Assembly (NCBI GenBank): GCA_020426845.1 | Contig: JAGQPF010000379.1 | Coordinates: forward strand, 1-38,720 | Length of the DNA: 38,720 nt | Origin: Planctomycetales bacterium | Lineage (GTDB): Bacteria > Planctomycetota > Planctomycetia > Pirellulales > Pirellulaceae | Direction: 5' to 3' | Shown here: piece after piece, positions 1 to 9,725 of the stretch | Layout: the number at the start of each line of letters is the position of its first letter | Position numbering within the stretch: the stretch's first letter is position 1 | The notes under the pieces: model-generated | Told to the model about the DNA's origin: nothing | What the model saw: only the letters and a program-made list of their open reading frames with translations | Databases searched by the model: none | Made by a program: the position numbers and the translations under genes

Positions 1-2
1 AT

Positions 3-56
3 TCAGTCAAGGTCGAGGATCTGCTGGAACGGATGTTTGCCGAACTACAAGGATAA
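3..56 (+). CDS. C-terminal end of an unidentified protein (partial)
   Basis: The open frame enters from the left edge and ends at TAA 54-56. It gives only 17 residues, SVKVEDLLERMFAELQG. The acidic, leucine-rich pattern looks like a normal amphipathic C-terminal helix, but it is too short to assign a family. It faces nadD, whose stop is at 193, so the two genes are convergent with a 136-base gap. The call rests only on frame continuity from the edge and a plausible peptide. Confidence 0.5.
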   Translation, partial: SVKVEDLLERMFAELQG

Positions 57-131
57 TTGCTGCGGTCGTAACGCAGCTCCACCTTCTTGACGGCAAACTC
101 GCACTCGATGGCGCGGCATGATCGGCACGGG

Positions 132-148
132 GCGGCTGCTCGCCGCGC
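132..148. repeat. GC-rich hairpin, also present near 29737
   Basis: GCGGC, loop TGCTC, GCCGC forms a 5-bp hairpin between two convergent genes. The same 17 bases occur at 29737-29753, inside the repeat cluster downstream of the MFS gene. It may end transcription in either direction, but there is no T-run, so a dispersed intergenic repeat is the safer reading. Confidence 0.4.
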
Positions 149-192
149 GCGCATGCCAAGTGTCGTGCTCGATGTGACTTCACAGCGAGTCG

Positions 193-804
193 CTACGGCG
201 ATCGGTAGAGCTCGTGCGTCGAAATATACTGCTCGACAGCCCGCGGCACTCGGTAGCGAATCGTGTGGCCCAGGGAGCAGTCGCGCCGAATGGTGGTGCT
301 CGAGATGTCGATCAACGGCATCGGCACCTGGGCGTTCTTGATCTCCTGCAGTCGCTCGGCGGAGCAGAACGCGGCGAGCGGAGAGAAGTCCGGCTCGGGC
401 TCGCCGCCGCGGCGGACGACGACGGGCGTCGCCAGCGCGAGAATCTGTTCGGGCTGGCGCCAGGTAGGCAACTCCCGCAACGAGTCGGCGCCCATCAGGA
501 AGAACAGCTCGGCGTGGTCGTAGCTTGCTGCGATTTCGCTGAGTGTGTCCACGGTATAGCTGACGCCGCCTCGGTCCACTTCCAGCGTGGAGACCGTGAA
601 CGCGGAGTTGCCGTAGACGGCCAATCGCAACATCTCACAGCGTTGCTGAACGTTGGCCGGATTCTGTTGTTGCTTGTGCGGCGCGGTGGCGGTCGGCATG
701 AACCAAACCTCATCCAATCGCATCGCCTCGCGACATTGCTCGGCGAGAATCAAGTGCCCCGTGTGCACCGGATCGAAGCTGCCGCCGAAGATTCCTAATC
801 GCAT
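193..804 (-). CDS. nadD: Nicotinate-nucleotide adenylyltransferase NadD
   Basis: A 203-residue protein of the NadD size. The nucleotidyltransferase signature GGSFDPVHTGH lies at residues 7-17, with the two histidines of the HxGH motif, and the C-terminal ISSTTIR motif is present at about residue 170. NadD transfers AMP from ATP to nicotinate mononucleotide to make deamido-NAD in the cytoplasm, the penultimate step of NAD synthesis. The ATG at 802-804 is preceded on the minus strand by AGGTGGG, a good ribosome-binding site. The gene is divergent from priA and shows no truncation or missing key residue. Confidence 0.96.
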   Translation of the reverse strand: MRLGIFGGSFDPVHTGHLILAEQCREAMRLDEVWFMPTATAPHKQQQNPANVQQRCEMLRLAVYGNSAFTVSTLEVDRGGVSYTVDTLSEIAASYDHAELFFLMGADSLRELPTWRQPEQILALATPVVVRRGGEPEPDFSPLAAFCSAERLQEIKNAQVPMPLIDISSTTIRRDCSLGHTIRYRVPRAVEQYISTHELYRSP

Positions 805-1294
805 TTCCCACCTGACTCAGTCGAATGCCCATTTCGGCATGGGAGGTTCCGCCTCCCGGGATTTCGAGTCTCGGCCGCCGGCGTTGTATTTAACGCGGCC
901 CTATTCGATCATTAACGAGATTTGGGCGCAAATTCTTCCGCAATATTTCGCTGCGTGGCCAGTTTTTGCCCACCTTCGGCTCGCGAGGCCTGATTGTTCC
1001 GAATTACTGGTATCCTATCGAAGTTAAAACGAGTTGTGTATTGTCCACGGTCGAGACAATCGCCGGCGACGTTGGATTTTTGGATTACCTCTCAACTGCC
1101 AAATGGCGGTCCGCGTGGACAGCAAATCATCGAATTGCCTCGTTGAAGCTGCCAGTGGATGAATTGAGAGAGGTTTGTCGACGCTATTCCCTCGGTCCGA
1201 GGGGTTGCGCTGTGCCCCGCGTTGCCACGCGGCAGGGTAGCCGGGAATCGCCGGTAGCCAAGGACTTTTGTTGGACGGAGCGGAGCGTTCGTTA
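805..1294. other. Intergenic region between divergent nadD and priA
   Basis: A 490-base gap that should hold the promoters of both genes. I see no convincing coding sequence. It contains two small hairpins close to nadD (ATGCC/GGCAT at 825-840 and GGGAGG/CCTCCC at 841-857) and a perfect 7-bp-arm palindrome at 1189-1203. The middle (about 880-1120) is richer in A+T than the flanks, as promoter DNA would be, but I could not pick a clear -35/-10 pair. Confidence 0.5.
1189..1203. repeat. Perfect palindrome upstream of priA
   Basis: CCCTCGG, one T, CCGAGGG: 7-bp arms around a single central base, about 92 bases before the priA ATG. The form fits either a dimeric-regulator operator or a member of the palindromic intergenic repeats seen elsewhere in this window. 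Its function is unknown. Confidence 0.4.
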
Positions 1295-3595
1295 ATGGCC
1301 AAGGCGAAGGAGCAACAACCCAATCTGTTTGGGCCCGAGCCTCCTCCTTGGGAAGAGGATGACGCCGCCGAGCAGTGGCTAGCGACGGTGGTGGTTGTCG
1401 ACGGTCCGCCTCAGCCGCTGACCTATTTGGTTCCCGATGCCCTGCGCGAACAAGTGACGCCGGGGGTGCGTGTGCGGGCGCCGTTGGGGACACGGCAAAT
1501 CACCGGCTACTGTGTTGCCGTGGAGACTCAGCCGGCCGGCGCCAAGCGGGAATTCCGGCTGCGTCCGCTAGCGGCAGTGATCGACGCGGAGCCGTTGCTC
1601 AATCGTCGACTCTTGGCGCTGACGCAGTGGATGTCGGAGTACTATCTTTGCGGCTGGGCCGATGCGATCGAGGCGGCGGTGCCCAAAGGGGTCCGCGTGC
1701 AAGCGGGCACGCGTGCCGCCACCTTTCTGTCGGTGCCGGAGTCGACGCGACGTCGCTGGGAGGAGCTGAAGTTGTCGCCCAAACAGCGGCACGCCTTGCA
1801 GGTTCTGGCCGACGCGCCTTATCCCTTGACGCCGGTGGAGCTGGCCGAGCGAGCCGGCTGCAGTTCGGCGCCGATCCAGACGCTGCGCAAGCAGAAGTTG
1901 GTGAGCGAGGAAGTGCGGCGGGTCTACCAGGGTGCCGAGCGACAGTTGGAAGCGGAGACGGGGCCGCGCCAAGCGGGCGAGCAGTTGAACTCCGCGCAGC
2001 GAGCAGCTTTGGACACGATCTTGGCCGGCATTGCAGCGGGCCGCGCGACGACCACGCTGATGCATGGCGTCACGGGCAGCGGCAAGACGGAGGTGTACAT
2101 TCGCGCGATTGAGGAGGTGATCCAGCATGGCAAGCAGGCGATTGTGCTCGTGCCCGAGATCAGCCTCACGCCGCAGACTCGGCACCGATTTCGCTCGCGG
2201 TTTGATCGCGTAGCGGTGCTGCACAGCCACCTGAGCGGCCCGGAGCGATTCTGGCATTGGCAGCGGATCGCCTCGGGCGAGGTGCAGGTGGTGGTCGGCG
2301 CCCGCAGCGCGGTGTTTGCGCCGACCAAGCGGCTCGGTCTGATCGTGCTCGATGAGGAGCACGACTCATCGTTCAAGCAGGACACGCCCGCGCCCCGCTA
2401 TCACGCTCGCGAAGTTGCGATGTGGCGCGCCCGCGACGAGCAAGCGGCGCTGGTGTTGGGCTCCGCCACGCCGTCGTTGGAGAGCTGGCAGCGGGCCGCC
2501 TCGGGACACTATCGGCTGGTCTCGATGCCTGACCGCGTGCTCAATCTGCCGATGCCCGATGTTGGCGTGATCGATCTCCGCGATCGCGACGAGGGGCGCT
2601 CGCGCGGAGCCATCGGCCGGGTCCTGCAACGCTCGATGGAGCAGGCGCTCCGCGACGAGGGACAGGTGATCCTGTTGCTCAATCGCCGTGGCTATTCGAC
2701 GAGCATTCAATGCACGGCCTGCGGCGAGACGGTCACCTGCCCCGATTGTGACATAAGCCTGACACATCATCTGGAGGAGCGCAAGGCGCGTTGCCACTAT
2801 TGCGACTTCGAGCGCGACCCGCCGATGACTTGCCCCGCCTGCGGCTTCGCCGGCATTCGTTACAGTGGGCTTGGCACCCAGAAACTGGAGCTCGAGGTGC
2901 GCGGGAAGTTCCCCGGCCACACGTGCCTGCGAATGGACAGCGACACGATGCGGAAGCACGGCAGCCACGAGGAGGCGCTGGCGAAGTTCCGCGAAGGGCA
3001 GGCGCAGATCCTGCTCGGAACCCAGATGATCGCCAAGGGGCTCGACTTTCCGAACGTCACGCTTGTCGGCGTCATCAACGCGGACACTGCGCTGCACTTT
3101 CCCGATTTTCGCGCCGCCGAGCGGACCTTTCAGCTGGTCACGCAAGTGGCCGGGCGCACCGGACGCGGCGCCAAGGGCGGCCGAGTGCTTGTGCAAACAT
3201 TCAGCCCCGATCATCCGGCCATCATGGCCGCTCAGCGGCACGACTACGAGGCCTTCGTGCGCTACGAGCTGCCGCAACGCAGGCAATTCGGGTACCCACC
3301 GTTCTCGGCGATGGCCAGGCTGATTGTGCGCGGCCCGAGCGAGACGCACACCTCGGAGTTTGCCGCGGCGATCGCCGAGCGACTGCGCGCCTGCGAGACT
3401 CAAGGCGTGGAGACTCGAGTGCTCGGGCCGGCCGCCGCGCCCTTGCCGAAACTTCAAGGACGCTACCGCTTCCACATCCTTGTCACTTGCGCCGACCGCT
3501 CACTGCTGCGGCAGATCGTCTCGTCTGCCCATGAGCTGCCGCTGCCCAAGGATGTGCAGTTTGCCATCGACATCGATCCGCTCAGCATGCTTTGA
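1295..3595 (+). CDS. priA: Primosomal protein N' (PriA), replication-restart helicase
   Basis: A 766-residue superfamily 2 helicase that reloads the replisome at stalled forks. Visible features: an N-terminal DNA-binding region, Walker A GVTGSGKTEVY from residue 258, the DEEH box in VLDEEHDSSFKQ, a cluster of eight cysteines from residue 473 (CTAC, CPDC, CHYC, CPAC) that binds two zinc ions in the family, and motif GTQMIAKGLDFP. I chose ATG 1295 (MAKAKEQQPNLF); a TTG at 1268 in the same frame would add nine residues. The length is close to the usual 730-800. The gene converges on the small gene at 3599 with only three bases between the stops. Confidence 0.96.
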   Translation: MAKAKEQQPNLFGPEPPPWEEDDAAEQWLATVVVVDGPPQPLTYLVPDALREQVTPGVRVRAPLGTRQITGYCVAVETQPAGAKREFRLRPLAAVIDAEPLLNRRLLALTQWMSEYYLCGWADAIEAAVPKGVRVQAGTRAATFLSVPESTRRRWEELKLSPKQRHALQVLADAPYPLTPVELAERAGCSSAPIQTLRKQKLVSEEVRRVYQGAERQLEAETGPRQAGEQLNSAQRAALDTILAGIAAGRATTTLMHGVTGSGKTEVYIRAIEEVIQHGKQAIVLVPEISLTPQTRHRFRSRFDRVAVLHSHLSGPERFWHWQRIASGEVQVVVGARSAVFAPTKRLGLIVLDEEHDSSFKQDTPAPRYHAREVAMWRARDEQAALVLGSATPSLESWQRAASGHYRLVSMPDRVLNLPMPDVGVIDLRDRDEGRSRGAIGRVLQRSMEQALRDEGQVILLLNRRGYSTSIQCTACGETVTCPDCDISLTHHLEERKARCHYCDFERDPPMTCPACGFAGIRYSGLGTQKLELEVRGKFPGHTCLRMDSDTMRKHGSHEEALAKFREGQAQILLGTQMIAKGLDFPNVTLVGVINADTALHFPDFRAAERTFQLVTQVAGRTGRGAKGGRVLVQTFSPDHPAIMAAQRHDYEAFVRYELPQRRQFGYPPFSAMARLIVRGPSETHTSEFAAAIAERLRACETQGVETRVLGPAAAPLPKLQGRYRFHILVTCADRSLLRQIVSSAHELPLPKDVQFAIDIDPLSML

Positions 3596-3598
3596 CGC

Positions 3599-3817
3599 TC
3601 AACGTTCCAAGGCGTCGCTCTCGCCCTCGAGCTCGGCGGCCTCTTCTCGCTCGACGTCCTCAATCGCCTGCAACAGTTCTTTTGCCTGCTCCGGCGTGAG
3701 TTCGTCACCGGTCGGGCCTCCATCGCAGGCGACCCTTGTGAGGCCCGGTCCGGTCGGCGTTGCCGACTCGCGGACGGTCGGTTGACTGTGTTTTTCGGGT
3801 TGGGTGGTCTCGTCCAT
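3599..3817 (-). CDS. Small acidic hypothetical protein
   Basis: A 72-residue protein beginning MDETTQPEKH. The first half is polar and proline/threonine-rich, probably disordered. The second half (LTPEQAKELLQAIEDVEREE) is a strong acidic amphipathic helix. There is no signal peptide or membrane segment. It converges on priA with a three-base gap, which fits a real gene end, but no clear ribosome-binding site precedes the ATG at 3815-3817. I do not recognise a family. It could be a spurious frame, but the helix and composition make a real small protein somewhat more likely. Confidence 0.5.
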   Translation of the reverse strand: MDETTQPEKHSQPTVRESATPTGPGLTRVACDGGPTGDELTPEQAKELLQAIEDVEREEAAELEGESDALER

Positions 3818-4187
3818 GATCGTAGTTTCTGAGTAGTGTTCGGGAGGTCCTCCGCGACTTGCGAATCTGTTCGTTGTTATAACGGGGGGTGGCTTGGAAT
3901 CGGAAGGCGGATTTCGCCCCGTGATGTCAGGACGCTGTCAGGGCGCTGTCAGCTCGGTGGAAGTCGGGGCGAGGCCTGATGACGGCGGTGGCGCCGCGTT
4001 TCGCTCGTCTACTCCGGGGCCAAACTCCGGGTTATGATGGGGACATTGCGGAGCGAAAAGCCCAGAGCCCTCGGAGAGGCGGTTGAAGAACACCGATCCG
4101 GCACAAACCACGCTGTTGCGATTGCCGGCGGTGCTACTCAACAGGCTGTTAGGCCCGCCTCTCGAATTCCCAGCCATCAAGGATGCG
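3818..4187. other. Intergenic region upstream of the ROK kinase
   Basis: A 370-base gap between the divergent small gene at 3599 and the ROK kinase. It includes three tandem 11-base repeats at 3926-3958. A TTG at 4083 could extend the kinase frame by 35 residues, but that stretch reads poorly and the better start is at 4188. I could not fix a promoter. Confidence 0.4.
3926..3958. repeat. Three 11-base tandem repeats (GTCAGGRCGCT)
   Basis: GTCAGGACGCT, GTCAGGGCGCT and a decayed GTCAGCTCGGT follow each other with an exact 11-base period, on one face of the helix, about 230 bases before the ROK kinase start. Direct repeats of this kind can bind response-regulator-type activators, but here they may just be one more short tandem array like those at 13981, 21511 and 22538. 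Confidence 0.45.
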
Positions 4188-5324
4188 ATGAACAGTTCCT
4201 CCGAGCAGCAACCGGATACCTCCGGGGAATCGGCCCGCGGGCCCGAAGCTAAGGTGCCCGGTCCGGCTGAAGGCGGCTCCGCCGCCGCGTCGGATGAAAC
4301 GCGGGGCGTCGCGGACTCGGCGGCCGTGGCGCGAGCGGCTGCCGCCGGTGGCCGTTATCGGGTCGGCTTCGACCTCGGCGGCACGAAAATGCTGTCGGTG
4401 CTCTACGACGACCAATGGAACGAGATTACGCGTCGTCGCAAGCGCACGAAGTCGGGGGACGCCAAGGCCGGCGTCAAGCGGATCCTCAGCATTATCGAGG
4501 ATCTGTTGAAGCAAGCCGAGGCCAAGCCCGAGCAAGTGGAGACCATCGGCTTGGGCTGTCCGGGGCCAGTCGACTTGGCCAACGGTGTCGTCCATGAGGC
4601 CGTCAATCTGAGCTGGCAAGACGTCAAACTGAAGCGAGCGTTGGAGAGCGAGTTCCCTGCGCGGGCCGAGGTGCTGAACGATGTCGATGCCGGTGTGTTC
4701 GGCGAGTATCGGTTCGGCGCCGCGATGGGCGCGAGAACGGCGGTCGGCGTGTTTCCCGGCACCGGGATCGGCGGTGGCTGCGTCTATGACGGACAGGTGC
4801 TCTGCGGCAAAGGGATCTCGTGCATGGAGGTCGGCCACATCCAGGTGCAGATCGACGGTCCACGCTGCGGCTGCGGCGCCTATGGCTGTCTGGAGACGGT
4901 CGCGAGCCGGTTGGCGATTTCGGCCGAGGCGGCGAAGTCGGTCTATCGCGGCGAGGCGCCCGCGCTGCGGGAACTGGCCGGCACGGACCTATCGGACATT
5001 CGCAGCGGTGTGATTGCCAAGGCGGTTGCCGCGGGCGATGTCGCCATCGAAGAGATCGTGCGCCGCGCAGCTCAACAGTTGGGGCGCGCCTTGGCGGGCA
5101 TCGTCCATTTGCTCGCGCCTGATGTCTTGGTGTTGGGAGGCGGATTGGTCGAGGCGATGCCGAAGCTGTGGGTCGAGGAGGTGGAACGCACTTGCCGCAA
5201 GGCGGTGATGCAGTCCTATCGTGATGTGTTCAAGGTGCGAGTCGCGAAGTTGGGCGACGACAGCGCCGTGCTCGGCGCCGCGGCGTGGGCTCATCAGGCA
5301 AACAATCAAAAAGCGAGGAAATAG
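4188..5324 (+). CDS. ROK-family sugar kinase (glucokinase-like)
   Basis: A 378-residue cytoplasmic kinase expected to phosphorylate glucose or a related hexose at O-6 using ATP. The phosphate-binding DLGGTK motif is at residues 62-67, followed by GLGCPGPVD, the catalytic-loop NDVDAG, PGTGIGGG, and the ROK zinc motif with cysteines 227, 229 and 234 (CGCGAYGC) after the conserved EVGH. ATG 4188 is preceded by AAGGA at 4179-4183. The first 55 or so residues are a Ser/Ala/Glu-rich tail not typical of the family, probably disordered. It is the first gene of a block with ppx and ppk1, 103 bases before ppx. The exact sugar, and whether ATP or polyphosphate is the donor, cannot be read from sequence. 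Confidence 0.88.
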   Translation: MNSSSEQQPDTSGESARGPEAKVPGPAEGGSAAASDETRGVADSAAVARAAAAGGRYRVGFDLGGTKMLSVLYDDQWNEITRRRKRTKSGDAKAGVKRILSIIEDLLKQAEAKPEQVETIGLGCPGPVDLANGVVHEAVNLSWQDVKLKRALESEFPARAEVLNDVDAGVFGEYRFGAAMGARTAVGVFPGTGIGGGCVYDGQVLCGKGISCMEVGHIQVQIDGPRCGCGAYGCLETVASRLAISAEAAKSVYRGEAPALRELAGTDLSDIRSGVIAKAVAAGDVAIEEIVRRAAQQLGRALAGIVHLLAPDVLVLGGGLVEAMPKLWVEEVERTCRKAVMQSYRDVFKVRVAKLGDDSAVLGAAAWAHQANNQKARK

Positions 5325-5414
5325 CCGGCGACGGGAGTCCGGGCGGCCGTCATGAGCCGCCTTGAGCCGCCTCGAACGAGCCCGGCTCTTCGTGACGGAG
5401 TTCCTGCCGCGGAC

Positions 5415-5420
5415 GGGAGG
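5415..5420 (+). promoter_or_regulatory. Ribosome-binding site that fixes the ppx start
   Basis: GGGAGG, seven bases before ATG 5428. It supports that start over the in-frame TTG at 5362, which would add 22 residues before the family homology. Confidence 0.65.
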
Positions 5421-5427
5421 CTGGCCG

Positions 5428-6990
5428 ATGTTGGAAACTGACTTGCAAGAGCCCGTTCGGCCTCGTCCGGTGGCGGTGATCGACATCGGCACGACCTCCA
5501 TTCGCATGGCGGTCGCGGAGATTCATTCGCCGGGCGTGGTTCGGCAGTTGGATGCCTTCTCGCGGGCGGTGAGCCTGGGACGCGACACGTTTCATCGCCG
5601 CAAGATTCGACGCTCCACGATTGAAGAATGCGTGCGCGTGCTGCGAAGCTATCGCCGGGTGCTTGATGAGTACGGCATTCAGCCAGCGGCCGTTCGAGTG
5701 GTCGCGACCAGCGCAGTTCGCGAGGCGACGAACCGGCTCGCTTTTATGGATCGCATCTACATCGCCACCGGGCTGGAGGTCGAGGCGCTGGAGGAGGCCG
5801 AGGTCAATCGCGTGACCTACATGAGCATCTATCCACACCTCGAGTCGCGCCCGGAATTGAGCCAATCGCGATCCGTGGTGATCGAGGTGGGCGGCGGCAG
5901 CACGGAACTGCTGTTGGTGCGCGGGCCCAACGTCGTCTACTCGCACACCTACCGACTGGGCTCGCTGCGGATGCGACGCTCGATCGAGGCGCTGCGGGCG
6001 CCGCTGGCCCGGCAGCGGGAACTGATGGAGACGCAGATTGCGAGGATGATCGAGCAACTGCAATCGCATATGGCCGGCGAGGAGCGCGTGCAACTGATTG
6101 CTCTCGGCGGTGACTTGCGTTTTGCCGCTCGGCAGTTGTTGCCTGATTGGACGCCCGCCCAATTGGCCAGCTTGCCGACGGAGCGATTGGCCAAGTTCGT
6201 GAATCAGCTGCTGCCGGCGTCCGATGAGGAGCTGGTGCAGCGGTTCCATATCAGCTTTCCCGACGCGTCCACGCTGGGCCCCGCGCTGTTGGCCAACCTG
6301 CGCGTGGCCCAGGCGCTTGGCGCCGAGAGCCTGCTGGTCAGCAGCGCGAATCTTCGCGATGGGTTGTTGCAGGAGATGGCGGCGCGCGACGAGTGGTCGG
6401 CCAATTTCGCGAAGCAAATCACCCGCTCGGCCATCGACTTGGCCGGCAAGTACGACTCGGACTTGAAGCATGTCCGACACGTGGCCTCTCTGGCGGTCAA
6501 GCTGTTCCGCGAGATTCGTCAGGAGCATCAGCTCCCCTCCAGCTACGAGGTGTTGCTGAACGTGGCCGCGCTGCTGCATGACGTCGGCCGCTACGTGAAC
6601 GTCCGCAGCCACCACAAGCATTCGATGTACTTGATTCGCAACAGCGAGCTGTTTGGGCTGGGCAACCGCGACATGTTGATCACTTCGCTCGTCGCCCGCT
6701 ATCACCGCCGAGCGACGCCGCAGCCAAACCATGAAGGCTACGCGATGCTGCCGCGAGTCCAGCGGGTGGCGGTTGCGAAGATGGCGGCGATGCTGCGAGT
6801 GGCGATTGCGCTCGACGAGTCGCGAAGCCAGCGGATCACCGACTTCCATTGCGTCGTCAAGGAAAATCAGCTGGTGATCACCATTCGGCATGCCAAAGAT
6901 CTGTCACTCGAGCAGATGGCGATTCGGCAGGACAACGGCATGTTCGAGGAGGTCTTTGGGCTCCGCGTGCTGCTCCGCCCGCAGGGCTGA
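5428..6990 (+). CDS. ppx: Exopolyphosphatase / pppGpp phosphatase (Ppx/GppA) with HD domain
   Basis: A 520-residue protein of the Ppx/GppA family, which removes terminal phosphate from polyphosphate or from pppGpp. The ASKHA-fold phosphate-1 motif VAVIDIGTTSIRMAV starts near residue 15, and the phosphate-2 motif IEVGGGSTELLLV is near residue 150. The C-terminal third is an HD-type domain: HVRHVASLAV, then ALLHDVGRYV, then HHKHSMYLI. This layout and length match the long enterobacterial-type Ppx/GppA rather than short two-domain Ppx proteins. It lies just upstream of ppk1 (about 22 bases), so an opposing synthesis/breakdown pair in one transcript is likely. Whether polyphosphate or pppGpp is the main substrate cannot be told from sequence. 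Confidence 0.9.
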   Translation: MLETDLQEPVRPRPVAVIDIGTTSIRMAVAEIHSPGVVRQLDAFSRAVSLGRDTFHRRKIRRSTIEECVRVLRSYRRVLDEYGIQPAAVRVVATSAVREATNRLAFMDRIYIATGLEVEALEEAEVNRVTYMSIYPHLESRPELSQSRSVVIEVGGGSTELLLVRGPNVVYSHTYRLGSLRMRRSIEALRAPLARQRELMETQIARMIEQLQSHMAGEERVQLIALGGDLRFAARQLLPDWTPAQLASLPTERLAKFVNQLLPASDEELVQRFHISFPDASTLGPALLANLRVAQALGAESLLVSSANLRDGLLQEMAARDEWSANFAKQITRSAIDLAGKYDSDLKHVRHVASLAVKLFREIRQEHQLPSSYEVLLNVAALLHDVGRYVNVRSHHKHSMYLIRNSELFGLGNRDMLITSLVARYHRRATPQPNHEGYAMLPRVQRVAVAKMAAMLRVAIALDESRSQRITDFHCVVKENQLVITIRHAKDLSLEQMAIRQDNGMFEEVFGLRVLLRPQG

Positions 6991-7012
6991 CCTTCCACTT
7001 CAACGGCCTCCC

Positions 7013-9112
<2,100 letters not shown>

Positions 9113-9124
9113 TCGCCAAGGCCT

Positions 9125-9625
9125 ATGAAGATCCTGATGTTGTTGCGCCATGCCAAATCGAGCTGGAGCGACGAGCACCCCGATGATTTTGATCGCCCGT
9201 TGAACAAGCGGGGCTATCGCGACGCGCCGCTGATGGGCGGGCTGCTCGCCAGCCAAGTGCTGACCCCCGATCGAATCGTGACCAGTTCCGCTCGCCGCGC
9301 CGCCGAGACGGCCGCGTGTGTCGCGTCGGCCTCCGGCTTTCAGGGCGAGTTGCTGGTCACACGCGAGCTCTATCTGGCGCCGCCCGAGTCGTACTTTGAA
9401 GTGGCCGCGCGACAACGCGATGAATGGCAGCGGCTGCTGCTGATCGGCCACAACCCGGGCATCACCGATCTGGTGCGCGAACTCAGCGGCGAGCCACGCC
9501 ACATGTCCACGGCCACGCTGGCGCAGTTCGAATTGGAGATTGAGAGCTGGTCCGAGCTGCGTCGCGCGACGAGATGCCGGCTGCGGTCGTTCTGGCGGCC
9601 CGCCGATCTGGAGCACCTGTCGTAG
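9125..9625 (+). CDS. sixA: SixA-like phosphohistidine phosphatase
   Basis: A 166-residue single-domain histidine phosphatase. The catalytic RHG-type motif is LLRHAKSSW near residue 7, and the second catalytic histidine is in LLIGHNPGITDL; the conserved SSARRAAETA arginine segment is also present. E. coli SixA removes phosphate from phosphohistidine proteins (ArcB, and NPr of the nitrogen phosphotransferase system). The short LRHAKS form and length fit the SixA branch rather than phosphoglycerate mutases. It begins 12 bases after ppk1, whose enzyme passes through a phosphohistidine, so a functional link is tempting, but that is inference. No signal peptide, so cytoplasmic. Confidence 0.88.
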   Translation: MKILMLLRHAKSSWSDEHPDDFDRPLNKRGYRDAPLMGGLLASQVLTPDRIVTSSARRAAETAACVASASGFQGELLVTRELYLAPPESYFEVAARQRDEWQRLLLIGHNPGITDLVRELSGEPRHMSTATLAQFELEIESWSELRRATRCRLRSFWRPADLEHLS

Positions 9626-9725
9626 CTTCAACAGCCTCCTCACACCGTAGGATGTTGGACAACAGAAGTCAGCAGAAGTCAGACCATTGAAACCAGGCGA
9701 TGGACACAGTCGATTGGGTCAACCG

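Noticed and set aside
966..1295. Plus-strand open frame of 109 residues ending at the priA start (TAATG overlap)
   Set aside because: The peptide has no recognisable pattern, begins with TTG without a ribosome-binding site, and spans the palindrome at 1189. The overlap with priA looks accidental.
4188..5324. Polyphosphate glucokinase call for the ROK kinase
   Set aside because: The context next to ppx and ppk1 is suggestive, but the protein has the ordinary ROK zinc motif and I see no feature that proves polyphosphate use. Kept as glucokinase-like.
5350..6891. Long minus-strand open frame (513 residues) antisense to ppx
   Set aside because: Typical antisense frame in high-GC DNA: rich in His, Arg and Gln, no domain, and fully covered by a convincing plus-strand gene.
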